From the IMG/VR virus record IMGVR_UViG_3300026455_000405, positions 1 through 49,754 of that record: DNA of 49,754 nucleotides; one strand, 5' to 3'. The notes under the pieces are model-generated. The model did not search any database and was not told the origin of the DNA. It saw only the letters and a program-made list of their open reading frames with translations. A program made the translations under genes and the position numbers. Positions within the stretch are counted from its first letter, which is position 1. Each line of letters begins with the position of its first letter. Of the stretch, positions 1 through 5,329 are shown piece by piece. This DNA comes from a virus.

Positions 1-174
1 CAGCGTAAAGAGTTTTGGGAAGCCTACACGCTTCGAGCCGATAGCATCGTGGGTCAGGTCATTGAAGTCCGAGCGGATGCGGCGACTAGGAGCCAAGATA
101 GTGAAGACCTATACTCGCTACGGTTCCCCAGATTCCTTCGATTCCGCGGTTTTGCGAAAGGTGAAAAAATCTAA
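1..174 (+). CDS. ATP-dependent DNA ligase, C-terminal end (5' truncated by window)
   Basis: Frame 1 is open from the first base to a TAA at 172-174, giving 57 residues with no start, so this is the 3' end of a gene beginning outside the window. The end reads ...IVGQVIEVRADA... followed by LRFPRFLRFRG and a final GEKI. That matches the OB-fold C-terminus of ATP-dependent DNA ligases, where a strand with a G..IEV pattern is followed by LR.PrF.rfR and a terminal K (motif VI area). Ligase would seal nicks in phage replication and recombination. The catalytic adenylation domain is not visible, so the assignment rests on this short tail only. The next gene starts 1 bp after the stop. Confidence 0.6.
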   Translation, partial: QRKEFWEAYTLRADSIVGQVIEVRADAATRSQDSEDLYSLRFPRFLRFRGFAKGEKI

Positions 175-175
175 A

Positions 176-415
176 ATGGATCGACAGGCTATCAAAGACC
201 TAACCTACGGTGGCATACAAGAACTGCTTAAAAACCGTACCTACTACTATCACAGCTCAGTGGGCTCGGGCTATAGTCATTGGACTGAAGAAGGCAAGGC
301 TGCGCTGGCGGAGTTCATGAACATGGTGGGCTTTGAAATGCTACGTGCTGAAGAAGCTGAACTGGACCGTCGTGCCAAAAAGATGGTCATGGATGGATTG
401 AAAGGCGTAAAATGA
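176..415 (+). CDS. Small conserved phage protein, unknown function
   Basis: 79 residues, beginning MDRQAIKDLTYGGIQELL. The ATG at 176 lies directly after the ligase stop (172-174) and has an AAAGGTG ribosome binding site about 11 bases upstream. The open frame reaches further back to a TTG at 62, but that part overlaps the ligase. The protein has a tyrosine patch (TYYYHSSVGSGYSHWTEEGK, residues ~20-39) and then an amphipathic, basic helix rich in E, R and K. No catalytic motif is recognised. Its stop overlaps the next start (ATGA at 412-415), implying translational coupling in a ligase-led operon. Confidence 0.75.
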   Translation: MDRQAIKDLTYGGIQELLKNRTYYYHSSVGSGYSHWTEEGKAALAEFMNMVGFEMLRAEEAELDRRAKKMVMDGLKGVK

Positions 416-675
416 AGTTATTTCTAGGATGGGTCCTGCATCTCATACAGGGCCTTAAGTTTTGGCAGTGGACTTTCTTTGTGGGTTGGGGCCTGCTGAT
501 CACCAGCTGGCTCACTGAAGATCCCGTCAGACTCTACTGCAACTTGGGCGCCATGGCCATATTCTTATTTTGGATTTTCAAGTGGTTCTTGGTAGAGCCC
601 TTGATGGAAAGCTGGCATCGTTATCGCGAACAACGCGAACGCTTATTCGATACTATCAAGAACAGCGATCACTAA
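412..675 (+). CDS. Small inner-membrane protein, two transmembrane segments
   Basis: 87 residues with two hydrophobic segments: about residues 18-34 (WQWTFFVGWGLLITSWL) and 44-60 (NLGAMAIFLFWIFKWFL). A charged C-terminus with RYREQRERL follows. The ATG overlaps the preceding stop (ATGA). It is the last gene of this rightward unit and meets the leftward YqgE-like gene tail to tail with a 4-bp overlap. Nothing in the sequence indicates function. Its size and topology fit holin-like or superinfection-exclusion membrane proteins, but no such motif supports choosing either. Confidence 0.7.
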   Translation: MKLFLGWVLHLIQGLKFWQWTFFVGWGLLITSWLTEDPVRLYCNLGAMAIFLFWIFKWFLVEPLMESWHRYREQRERLFDTIKNSDH

Positions 676-1229
676 AGCCAAGCATTCACAGCCTGATGCC
701 CACAGAGCTCAGTGCTGTTAGACCATAGATCCGCAGGATCCTGCTCAAAGAGCCAATCAGGGCTGGGACCACGAGCTATGAGCCAGCTAGAGCTGTGATG
801 CCAGGGTGGGCTACCACGTAGCTCTGCTTCCAACTGTTCTGGAGCCCAAGCACAGAGCCCAAACATAAAACGAAAGTGTCGAGGGTAGTCACCATCTGCC
901 ACACAGGCAAACATCTTTTCATCGCTGGTCATAGACCAATGCTCGTTGATCTCTATGGTCTCCATCATGGACCACTCTGAACTGTGCAGCATCCAAACTG
1001 TAGTGGTGTTCACAGGGCCACCCCAGTACAGAGGAAAGTTCATGCGTTCGGGCAGATTAAGATCCACTTCACGTGCTAGATCTAGCAGTGTATGAGGTGT
1101 GGGTTTATTGATGGTCAAGCCCGCCCAGCCCCCTTGGTGTTGCTGTGTCAGCATGATCACTGACTTTTTAAAACGTAGGTCGGGCATCTTTGGGGGTGCT
1201 ATGAGTAGATCACCTAGTTCTAGATGCAT
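672..1229 (-). CDS. YqgE/AlgH (DUF179) family protein
   Basis: 185 residues, the usual length of the bacterial YqgE/AlgH family. Seen: N-terminal LELGDLLIAPPKM, then F.KSVIMLTQQHQGGWAGLTINKP (residues ~20-43) and YWGGPVNTTTVWMLHS (~68-83), the three signature blocks of the family. The family is small, cytoplasmic and of unsettled biochemical function; AlgH was named for an effect on alginate regulation in Pseudomonas. A phage copy is unusual. It lies between a structural-gene cluster (tail fibre, chaperone) and the ligase operon and is last in a leftward unit, 6 bp after the preceding stop. A sigma70-like TTGACA near 1234-1239 is too close to the ATG to be its promoter. Confidence 0.8.
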   Translation of the reverse strand: MHLELGDLLIAPPKMPDLRFKKSVIMLTQQHQGGWAGLTINKPTPHTLLDLAREVDLNLPERMNFPLYWGGPVNTTTVWMLHSSEWSMMETIEINEHWSMTSDEKMFACVADGDYPRHFRFMFGLCAWAPEQLEAELRGSPPWHHSSSWLIARGPSPDWLFEQDPADLWSNSTELCGHQAVNAWL

Positions 1230-1235
1230 GATCTG

Positions 1236-1478
1236 TCAACTCCAGTCTGGTAAGGGGCCGCCGTATTTCTTGCCCTTGATACGTTTTCCTCGGACCTTGA
1301 TGCGCTCTGAGCCTACCTTGTGGCTCTTGCCCCCATCACGGCTACGATAGCCCTGGCTCTTGCATGAAGCCAGTTGGCTAGCACCTAGGGCCGAGTCTGG
1401 CTTACCGCTTAGGCAAAGGTCTCTGCTCGCGGGTTCTTCGTCTACTAGTGATTCTCTGATGATTTCGTTGATTTTCAT
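1236..1478 (-). CDS. Small basic protein with KINEII N-terminus
   Basis: 80 residues starting MKINEIIRES. The ATG at 1478 overlaps the stop of the tail chaperone-like gene (ATGA), which decides this start over an in-frame ATG 30 bases upstream. The middle contains DSALGASQLASCKSQGYRSRDG and the end is basic (KVRGKRIKGKKYGG, then PLPDWS). In T4-like marine phages, short proteins with an MKI.EII start and a lysine-rich tail are common, but their role is unknown. A virion-internal or DNA-associated role is a guess from the basic C-terminus. A similar start occurs in the gene at 22167-22553 (MRIKDVISE). Confidence 0.7.
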   Translation of the reverse strand: MKINEIIRESLVDEEPASRDLCLSGKPDSALGASQLASCKSQGYRSRDGGKSHKVGSERIKVRGKRIKGKKYGGPLPDWS

Positions 1479-1885
1479 GCGTAGGTGCCTCGAGGGTGTG
1501 TGGGCCATGTGATGTCATAGGGCCATCCTGGCTGCGAAGGTAGATCTCTCAGGGCCTGACGGAATGCAGTCCAAGAGTGCTGTTGCTGTGTGGTCATCTG
1601 TGCCCAGCGATCTGGTAGTACATAGACGTCACTTTCTCTAAGGAACTTGTCACGTTGACTGCGTGTGGCCAGGGTGTCTTCTGCGAGCCTACTTACTCGT
1701 TCTTGTGCAGTGATAGTTCTAGTCTGCCACTGTAGATGCCACTGTCCATTGACCTGTACAGGACCCACTTGTTCTACTATCGTGCGGCGATCCATGGGCT
1801 TAGAATGGTCGGGTTCTGGGGGCGCATCAAGCTGGATGTTCTGGCCCTGATCTCTTAGCTGGCGATATAGTTGTTGGTCAATCAT
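1475..1885 (-). CDS. Tail fibre/tail assembly chaperone-like protein
   Basis: 136 residues. The C-terminal half (~78-136) has the phage tail assembly chaperone pattern: RDKFLRESDVYVLPDRW, W..FRQALRDLPSQPGWPYDITWP. This matches small proteins that help fold or attach distal tail fibres (Phage_tail_APC-like). It lies just downstream of the collagen-like fibre gene, the usual place for such a chaperone. The TAAATA box at 1896-1891 overlaps the upstream stop codon and stands five bases before this ATG, so a late, leaderless transcript is predicted; no Shine-Dalgarno sequence is present. Confidence 0.75.
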   Translation of the reverse strand: MIDQQLYRQLRDQGQNIQLDAPPEPDHSKPMDRRTIVEQVGPVQVNGQWHLQWQTRTITAQERVSRLAEDTLATRSQRDKFLRESDVYVLPDRWAQMTTQQQHSWTAFRQALRDLPSQPGWPYDITWPTHPRGTYA

Positions 1886-1890
1886 ATGTG

Positions 1891-1896
1891 TATTTA
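1891..1896 (-). promoter_or_regulatory. TAAATA late-type box, leaderless (tail chaperone gene)
   Basis: GTAAATA, then CACAT, then ATG 1885. The stop TAA of the fibre gene is inside the box. Confidence 0.7.
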
Positions 1897-2349
1897 CGCT
1901 CCGTAGATGATGCCCGCGACTAATATGTCACGGGTCAGCTGTTTCTTTAGTGTTTTGAAGTCTGCGCCCACATCATACCACTGTATGTAGCCACGTTCAT
2001 CGTGATAAAGCACCTGTGGTGTCGTTGATGTGACATCGGGTATAGTATTGCCCACAGCATCCTGTCCAGGTAGGCCACGTGGACCCTGTTCGCCCGGGGC
2101 TCCCTGTGGACCTTGTGGTCCAGCGATAGTGACTATGCCTGTGACTGTGTCAGTGGTAGCTGTGCTGCCCGCAGCGACCTGTACAGTGACGGTGGCAGTG
2201 GCAGCAGCGGCAGCAACATCAGCAGTGGCTATACCATAGCTCACAGGGTTCAATCGCAGGGTAGTAACGCTGGTACCGTCTACTGCGCTTTGTCGTGTGA
2301 ATCCCTGTGCAGCAGCAGTGACTAGATCGCTTCGTGTAGTGATGGCCAT
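1894..2349 (-). CDS. Collagen-like tail fibre protein
   Basis: 151 residues from ATG 2349 (TAATG overlap with the upstream gene, GGAGAGAG ribosome binding site). The N-terminal ~50 residues (MAITTRSDLVTAAAQGFT...) are followed by an Ala/Thr/Val-rich stretch, then Gly-X-Y repeats at ~79-102 (GPQGPQGAPGEQGPRGLPGQD), and a C-terminal region ending TRDILVAGIIYGA. Gly-X-Y blocks form trimeric collagen-like rods in many phage fibres. This is a very short example, so it is more likely a linker or accessory fibre than the main adhesin. A tail chaperone-like gene follows. Confidence 0.8.
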   Translation of the reverse strand: MAITTRSDLVTAAAQGFTRQSAVDGTSVTTLRLNPVSYGIATADVAAAAATATVTVQVAAGSTATTDTVTGIVTIAGPQGPQGAPGEQGPRGLPGQDAVGNTIPDVTSTTPQVLYHDERGYIQWYDVGADFKTLKKQLTRDILVAGIIYGA

Positions 2350-2564
2350 TATTCTCTCTCCACCCAAGTGCCCCAACCGGGAAACTCTGTGTCTATGACT
2401 GCCTGCATATGATCAGCATTGTGCATGGCTACCAAACTGTAGAAATCTTTAGAGCCCACACGCTCAGTCATGAGCATCATAGAGTTGTTGGGATCCGCGA
2501 CGAATGCTCTAACAGACGCTAGTCGCTCAGAGTCAGGATCAGTGAGTTGATATATGATTCTCAT
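2349..2564 (-). CDS. Small hypothetical protein upstream of the tail fibre gene
   Basis: 71 residues, MRIIYQLTDPDSERLASVRAF... ending GWGTWVERE. The chosen ATG at 2564 is the one placed exactly five bases after a TAAATA box (2575-2570); an ATG two codons upstream would overlap that box. The protein looks like a small alpha/beta fold with a hydrophobic first strand (RIIYQL) and a DFYSLVAMHNADHMQAV segment. No family is recognised. Its stop overlaps the fibre start (TAATG), so the two are probably co-translated and the protein may be virion-associated. Confidence 0.7.
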   Translation of the reverse strand: MRIIYQLTDPDSERLASVRAFVADPNNSMMLMTERVGSKDFYSLVAMHNADHMQAVIDTEFPGWGTWVERE

Positions 2565-2569
2565 ATACA

Positions 2570-2575
2570 TATTTA
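2570..2575 (-). promoter_or_regulatory. TAAATA late-type box, leaderless
   Basis: TTAAATA, then TGTAT, then ATG 2564. Confidence 0.7.
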
Positions 2576-2648
2576 ACCCTAGTTCACAAGAATCCAAAAA
2601 TGCAGAGCAGAGACTTTGACTAGGCGAAGCCCTAGCGCAATTTTTATA

Positions 2649-2661
2649 GCCGCGAAGCGGC
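2649..2661. repeat. Short GC hairpin in intergenic gap
   Basis: Perfect stem GCCGC-GAA-GCGGC in the 2598-2679 gap, next to an AT run (ATTTTTAT at 2640-2647). On the minus strand the hairpin follows the gene ending at 2680 but has no clean U-tract, so termination is uncertain. Confidence 0.4.
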
Positions 2662-2679
2662 AGCGGTCGCGAAGGGTTT

Positions 2680-2889
2680 CTAGCAGAAATCCAAATGCTG
2701 TTGACGAGTTAACTCAGGATACTGTAAGTGTATCCAAGCTAGATATCTCTCTGGAACGAAAAAGTCTATGCAGTCCCCGCGAAACTCTAGATGACCGCCT
2801 AAGGGTTGTACGCGAGCCCATATGGCTTCTTGATCATAGGCAACCGTACTAGTAAGTCTTAGACACACAAGCGATCTGCGATGTATCAC
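2680..2889 (-). CDS. Small hypothetical protein (GTG start)
   Basis: 69 residues. No ATG is available, so a GTG at 2889 is proposed. It lies one base after the TAA of the upstream gene (TAAC-GTG), an arrangement typical of coupled genes. The core GGHLEFRGDCIDFFVPERYLAWIHLQYPEL looks like a small alpha/beta domain and shares a similar layout (aromatic strand then ...DFF..RY...I) with the upstream gene product. The two may be distant duplicates, but this was not aligned rigorously. Function unknown. Confidence 0.55.
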   Translation of the reverse strand: MIHRRSLVCLRLTSTVAYDQEAIWARVQPLGGHLEFRGDCIDFFVPERYLAWIHLQYPELTRQQHLDFC

Positions 2890-2890
2890 G

Positions 2891-3085
2891 TTATAAGAGT
2901 AATAGGAATGTGTACATGACCTCAGAGCATTCTATGAGCACTATGTAGCGATCACCAAAAAAGTCCAGTTGATCTGGATTGACTTCATCGCGTATGAGCG
3001 TGTGTATGATGCGTATGGGCTGGCCTGAGTCTATGAAGTCGTGTAGACGTTCCAGCTGGCCAAGATCATAGTCTAGAGTGTACAT
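2891..3085 (-). CDS. Small hypothetical protein
   Basis: 64 residues, MYTLDYDLGQLERLHDFIDSG... with DQLDFFGDRYIVLIECSEVMYTFLLLL at the end. A TAAATA box (3096-3091) sits exactly five bases before the ATG and there is no ribosome binding site, so a leaderless late mRNA is predicted. It is the first gene of a leftward unit 3085-2680 and diverges from the rightward microprotein gene at 3142. The divergent TAAATA boxes are only about 35 bp apart. Function unknown. Confidence 0.65.
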   Translation of the reverse strand: MYTLDYDLGQLERLHDFIDSGQPIRIIHTLIRDEVNPDQLDFFGDRYIVLIECSEVMYTFLLLL

Positions 3086-3090
3086 ACTGC

Positions 3091-3096
3091 TATTTA
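3091..3096 (-). promoter_or_regulatory. TAAATA late-type box, leaderless
   Basis: TTAAATA, then GCAGT, then ATG 3085. Confidence 0.7.
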
Positions 3097-3130
3097 ACGT
3101 AGAATCAGGGCTTGCGGGCCGCTAGAGGCT

Positions 3131-3136
3131 TAAATA
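3131..3136 (+). promoter_or_regulatory. TAAATA late-type box, leaderless
   Basis: TTAAATA, then TGCAT, then ATG 3142. Confidence 0.7.
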
Positions 3137-3141
3137 TGCAT

Positions 3142-3267
3142 ATGAATAAACTAGTTCGTACTGTAGTAGAAGATGATGTTTGGTACGTGTTAGCACTCTT
3201 ATTATTGAGTGTGATCAGCTTTAACTTGGGTTTACTCATAGGCTGGATTTGGATACTAGCACGATGA
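3142..3267 (+). CDS. 41-residue single-pass membrane microprotein
   Basis: MNKLVRTVVEDD followed by one long hydrophobic segment (~13-40: WYVLALLLLSVISFNLG..., then LLIGWIWILA) and a terminal R stop. The ATG at 3142 lies exactly five bases after TAAATA (3131-3136); an in-frame ATG at 3136 overlaps the box. The stop overlaps the next gene's start (ATGA at 3264-3267), which strongly supports translation despite its small size. Topology fits a holin-like or small regulatory membrane peptide; neither is proven. Confidence 0.6.
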   Translation: MNKLVRTVVEDDVWYVLALLLLSVISFNLGLLIGWIWILAR

Positions 3268-3518
3268 TGTCAGTCTACTATCTAGTACACAAGGACACGG
3301 GTCGTAGACTGCGCTACTATAAGAATCGGGCAGGAGCCCGAATAGCCCAACGTGCTCGTAACTCGCACTTGGGCTTTAAAGATCGTGTAGAACGAGTAGA
3401 CATAGGCAACTGGGAAATGGAACAGTGTAGACTACAGGACGGAACTATAGTAGAAGCAACTTACTGTATAGTAGAAGATACCGTAGATACCATAGACTTC
3501 ATAGAAGCTGCAGACTAG
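3264..3518 (+). CDS. Small hypothetical protein
   Basis: 84 residues from ATG 3264, which overlaps the preceding stop (ATGA); an upstream in-frame TTG at 3249 is rejected for that reason. N-terminal MMSVYYLVHKDTGRRLRYYKNRAGARIAQRARNSHLGF is strongly basic, and the C-terminal half (EDTVDTIDFIEAAD) acidic. That polarity suggests a nucleic-acid or protein-binding adaptor, but no domain is recognised. An AGGCCCCGCTGC repeat begins two bases after the stop. Confidence 0.7.
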   Translation: MMSVYYLVHKDTGRRLRYYKNRAGARIAQRARNSHLGFKDRVERVDIGNWEMEQCRLQDGTIVEATYCIVEDTVDTIDFIEAAD

Positions 3519-3519
3519 C

Positions 3520-3531
3520 AGGCCCCGCTGC
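3520..3531 (+). repeat. AGGCCCCGCTGC intergenic repeat, copy 1
   Basis: Twelve-base core shared with 3851-3862, 4091-4102 and 11895-11906, all on the plus strand in non-coding gaps. Confidence 0.7.
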
Positions 3532-3849
3532 AAGATGTTGTGTGCTTGCGCACAACAACACTGGGTCATGTGCGTATGCGCATACGGGTCAGTAAATGCA
3601 GAAAAGTGTGATTTACTGATCGGAGGTCTGCGTATAGACATCGCTACAGGGGGTCTAGGGTGCAAGAGAGTGCAGAAAAGTGTGGATTTGTGTGAAAAAG
3701 TGTGACCATTTAGCATAGCCTCTCTGACCACCGAAGCCAAAAAATCTTTTACCTTTTAGGCAGGATCTCTACCTTGCTCAAACGGCGTGATTCCACCATT
3801 ATTCTACCACGATCTGACCACTCTTGATGGCCGTCCCATGGTGCAGTCA

Positions 3850-3871
3850 TAGGCCCCGCTGCTAAGGATAC
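3850..3871 (+). repeat. AGGCCCCGCTGC intergenic repeat, copy 2 (long form)
   Basis: TAGGCCCCGCTGC then TAAGGATAC, 22 bases identical to 4090-4111. It lies just upstream of the gene at 3891. Confidence 0.75.
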
Positions 3872-3879
3872 ACACACTG

Positions 3880-3885
3880 TAAATA
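3880..3885 (+). promoter_or_regulatory. TAAATA late-type box, leaderless
   Basis: GTAAATA, then CTAGT, then ATG 3891. Confidence 0.7.
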
Positions 3886-3890
3886 CTAGT

Positions 3891-4088
3891 ATGCAGAAAG
3901 TTAGACTCATCACTGAATATCAAGACGGCCGTCCTGTATATACTGTACGCGATTCTTGGAATCTCACTGTCATACAGACCTCTAACTATACACTAGCACG
4001 TGGCTTCTTTGAGATGTGCAGTCGTGGGCACACGGCTCGTACACTGTTCATGATTAGTCGCAGGCCTCGTCGCTACTACTCTAGATAG
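3891..4088 (+). CDS. Small basic hypothetical protein
   Basis: 65 residues, MQKVRLITEYQDGRPVYTVRDSW..., strongly basic C-terminus (MISRRPRRYYSR). ATG 3891 stands exactly five bases after TAAATA (3880-3885), predicting a leaderless transcript; no ribosome binding site is seen. The gene is sandwiched between two identical 22-bp AGGCCCCGCTGC repeats (3850-3871 and 4090-4111), so it may have moved or been duplicated as a cassette. Function unknown. Confidence 0.65.
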   Translation: MQKVRLITEYQDGRPVYTVRDSWNLTVIQTSNYTLARGFFEMCSRGHTARTLFMISRRPRRYYSR

Positions 4089-4089
4089 C

Positions 4090-4111
4090 TAGGCCCCGCT
4101 GCTAAGGATAC
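4090..4111 (+). repeat. AGGCCCCGCTGC intergenic repeat, copy 3 (long form)
   Basis: Identical over 22 bases to 3850-3871; sits two bases after the stop of the preceding gene and 13 bases upstream of a consensus promoter. Confidence 0.75.
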
Positions 4112-4123
4112 TATATTTTGGAC

Positions 4124-4152
4124 TTGACAGACCTTGTGTGATCACATATAAT
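4124..4152 (+). promoter_or_regulatory. Consensus sigma70 promoter
   Basis: TTGACA 4124-4129, 17-bp spacer, TATAAT 4147-4152. The spacer ends in the perfect palindrome TGTGATCACA (4137-4146) abutting the -10 box. Drives the gene at 4201. Confidence 0.9.
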
Positions 4153-4200
4153 ATACACATGCGCAAGAAACGTTTGCTTAGCCAAAGTAGAGGAGAACCC

Positions 4201-4500
4201 ATGACACTTCCAGATGAACGATACCGTGCGGTCAGGATGGCCGAACGATTCATGCAGGATTTGCTGGATCCACGTAAGACTCCTAGAGTGCCCAAGACTA
4301 TACGTGCCCAGGCTCGCAGTGTACTACGTCATTATCCCTCAACGTATGATCTAGATCGTGCAGCACAGGCAAGTCCTGAGATCTTTACTAAGCAGCTAGA
4401 TCCTCTCTACAAGATGGTCAAGCAGCATGACATGAGGGATCGCATGACTGAAGAAGTAGAAGAAGATCTACGCGAAGCCCGGAACACGGGACTTATATAA
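4201..4500 (+). CDS. BPSL0761-like small protein
   Basis: 99 residues. ATG 4201 is preceded by AGAGGAGAACCC, a good ribosome binding site; an open frame back to 4138 lies across the promoter start and is rejected. The pattern MTLPDERYRAVRMAERFMQDLLDP, then R...VLRHYPSTYDL, resembles the small BPSL0761-type proteins found in beta- and gammaproteobacteria and their phages; their function is unknown. Two helical halves, highly charged, no membrane segment. It is the first gene after a perfect early promoter and is followed by a tRNA gene, so one transcript may carry both. Confidence 0.7.
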   Translation: MTLPDERYRAVRMAERFMQDLLDPRKTPRVPKTIRAQARSVLRHYPSTYDLDRAAQASPEIFTKQLDPLYKMVKQHDMRDRMTEEVEEDLREARNTGLI

Positions 4501-4518
4501 ACAGCAGCTACAGCAGCA
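4501..4518. repeat. 18-bp direct repeat flanking the tRNA gene, left copy
   Basis: ACAGCAGCTACAGCAGCA, identical to 4616-4633. The pair brackets the tRNA gene. Confidence 0.85.
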
Positions 4519-4530
4519 GAGTTTTCCGGG

Positions 4531-4607
4531 GGGCCTATAGCTCAGACGGTTAGAGCAGTGGACTCATAATCCATTGGTCCTTGGTTCGAATCCAAGTGGG
4601 CCCACCA
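4531..4607 (+). tRNA. tRNA with CAU anticodon (Met or lysidine-type Ile2)
   Basis: A complete cloverleaf can be folded: acceptor GGGCCTA pairing TGGGCCC, D-arm GCTC/GAGC, anticodon stem GTGGA/TCCAT with loop CTCATAA (anticodon CAT), T-arm CTTGG/CCAAG with loop TTCGAAT, discriminator A, and an encoded CCA (4605-4607). The G1-C72 pair excludes an initiator tRNA. The anticodon arm followed by TTGGTC resembles bacterial tRNA-Ile2, which reads AUA after lysidine modification, but elongator Met is not excluded. It is flanked by 18-bp direct repeats. Such tRNAs in phages usually supplement codons rare in the host. Confidence 0.92.
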
Positions 4608-4615
4608 TCACAACA

Positions 4616-4633
4616 ACAGCAGCTACAGCAGCA
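4616..4633. repeat. 18-bp direct repeat flanking the tRNA gene, right copy
   Basis: Identical to 4501-4518; 97 bases separate the copies. Confidence 0.85.
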
Positions 4634-4636
4634 ACT

Positions 4637-4783
4637 ATGAAGAGATCTCCTAATCCCATGGACCCCCTAGACGATGTCAAACGTTGGTTCGCGGAGTTGT
4701 GGCCCGTGCAGCAGTGTGCGGTCATCGTGGGAGTTCTAGCTGCGCTCGCTGTACTAGTTGCCTGGGCCCTGCGAGGACCTTGA
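4637..4783 (+). CDS. 48-residue single-pass membrane microprotein
   Basis: MKRSPNPMDPLDDVKRWFAELWPVQQ followed by a transmembrane segment (~28-45, CAVIVGVLAALAVLVAWAL) and RGP. The frame extends upstream into the tRNA, so the start is taken as ATG 4637 just after the right direct repeat; ATG 4658 (MDPLDD) is an alternative. No clear ribosome binding site is seen for either. The amphipathic helix followed by one membrane span resembles small holin or antiholin-like proteins, but function is unproven. The TGA forms part of a TGACCCCG/CGGGGTCA hairpin (4781-4820). Confidence 0.5.
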   Translation: MKRSPNPMDPLDDVKRWFAELWPVQQCAVIVGVLAALAVLVAWALRGP

Positions 4784-4820
4784 CCCCGAGGCTGCATGTG
4801 CTGCGAATTGACCGGGGTCA
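4781..4820 (+). other. Long-armed hairpin with GCGAATTGACCGGGG element
   Basis: Arms TGACCCCG (4781-4788) and CGGGGTCA (4813-4820) form a perfect 8-bp stem. Its 3' arm overlaps GCGAATTGACCGGGG (4803-4817), a 15-bp element repeated exactly at 12650-12664. No U-tract follows, so it is not a standard terminator. Confidence 0.5.
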
Positions 4821-4871
4821 TGGGTCGAGGTATGCGCAGCACGTGAGCTAGCTCCGGGGAATCTCCTAGAC

Positions 4872-4892
4872 TGTGGATAACCCTGTGGATAA
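4872..4892. promoter_or_regulatory. Two perfect DnaA boxes
   Basis: TGTGGATAA at 4872-4880 and again at 4884-4892, the exact complement of the DnaA box TTATCCACA. They are in the same orientation with 12-bp periodicity, followed by a T7 run and AAACG. They lie 29 bp upstream of an early promoter, so they may recruit host DnaA for replication initiation or regulate that promoter. Confidence 0.65.
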
Positions 4893-4920
4893 CTTTTTTT
4901 AAACGAGTTGGCGATTTTGG

Positions 4921-4949
4921 TTGACAGATTGGGCTAGGGGTGCTATACT
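4921..4949 (+). promoter_or_regulatory. Sigma70 promoter, extended -10
   Basis: TTGACA 4921-4926, 17-bp spacer, TATACT 4944-4949 preceded by TGC. Serves the gene at 4974; ribosome binding site AAGGAGCGA. Confidence 0.88.
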
Positions 4950-4973
4950 ATATGCATAATGAAGGAGCGAGCA

Positions 4974-5294
4974 ATGCGGGCCAAACGTACAGACCGGAAT
5001 CACATCGTATACGAGCTGCAGGTACCTGCGGGCAACTACATCGGCGTTACAGCTAAGACTGAGACTACTATTAATAAGAGTGTACGTGCTCGCGCTGCCA
5101 AGCACTTCTATCGTGCCCATTCAGAGAACAAAGATTGGGCCCTGTGCTGCGCTCTGCGAGATGTCGCGAGCAAGGATGACATCACTATCATAGTACATGC
5201 TGTGATCCGAGGCAAAGCTGCGGCACATAAAGAAGAGGTACGCATCCGGCGCGAAATTAAGCCCACGCTCAACACAGATGTGCGCGGCGACTAA
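4974..5294 (+). CDS. GIY-YIG-like nuclease-fold protein
   Basis: 106 residues from ATG 4974, three bases after GGAGCGA; the upstream ATG at 4959 precedes that site and is rejected. The pattern IVYELQVPAGNYIGVTAK (~10-27), R..AKHFYRAH (~38-48) and AHKEEVRIRREIKPTLN (~82-98) follows the GIY-YIG order: a two-strand GIY/YIG hairpin, a basic helix with arginine, a glutamate in a helix, then kP.LN. The first motif is degenerate (YEL rather than GIY). The fold is associated with DNA cleavage in homing nucleases and phage recombination or host DNA attack; activity here is inferred only. Confidence 0.6.
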   Translation: MRAKRTDRNHIVYELQVPAGNYIGVTAKTETTINKSVRARAAKHFYRAHSENKDWALCCALRDVASKDDITIIVHAVIRGKAAAHKEEVRIRREIKPTLNTDVRGD

Positions 5295-5301
5295 AAAACG
5301 G

Positions 5302-5329
5302 TTGACATTTTGGCTAGAGAGTGTATAAT
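5302..5329 (+). promoter_or_regulatory. Sigma70 promoter
   Basis: TTGACA 5302-5307, 16-bp spacer, TATAAT 5324-5329; the only 16-bp spacer of the series. Serves the gene at 5357. Confidence 0.88.

Larger units (their letters stand above)
3519..3890. other. Gene-free 372-bp structured intergenic region
   Basis: No credible gene on either strand. The stretch contains an AGGCCCCGCTGC repeat at each end (3520-3531; 3851-3862), a hairpin with arms GTTGTG/CACAAC near 3538-3557, and the perfect palindrome GTATGCGCATAC near 3573. A 9-bp perfect stem TCAGTAAAT...ATTTACTGA follows (about 3589-3619), then a small GTCT...AGAC hairpin. GCAGAAAAGTGTG occurs twice (about 3598 and 3672), followed by a third AAAAAGTGTGA. 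Candidate roles are an origin-like site or a structured non-coding RNA. No promoter of the early consensus type lies inside it. Confidence 0.5.

Noticed and set aside
1234-1239. TTGACA on the minus strand just before the YqgE-like gene
   Set aside because: Only four bases separate it from the ATG, so no -10 box can fit; it arises from the TGA stop of the preceding gene.
4574-4636. N-terminal extension of the 48-residue membrane protein
   Set aside because: It would run through the tRNA gene and the direct repeat, and no ribosome binding site supports it.
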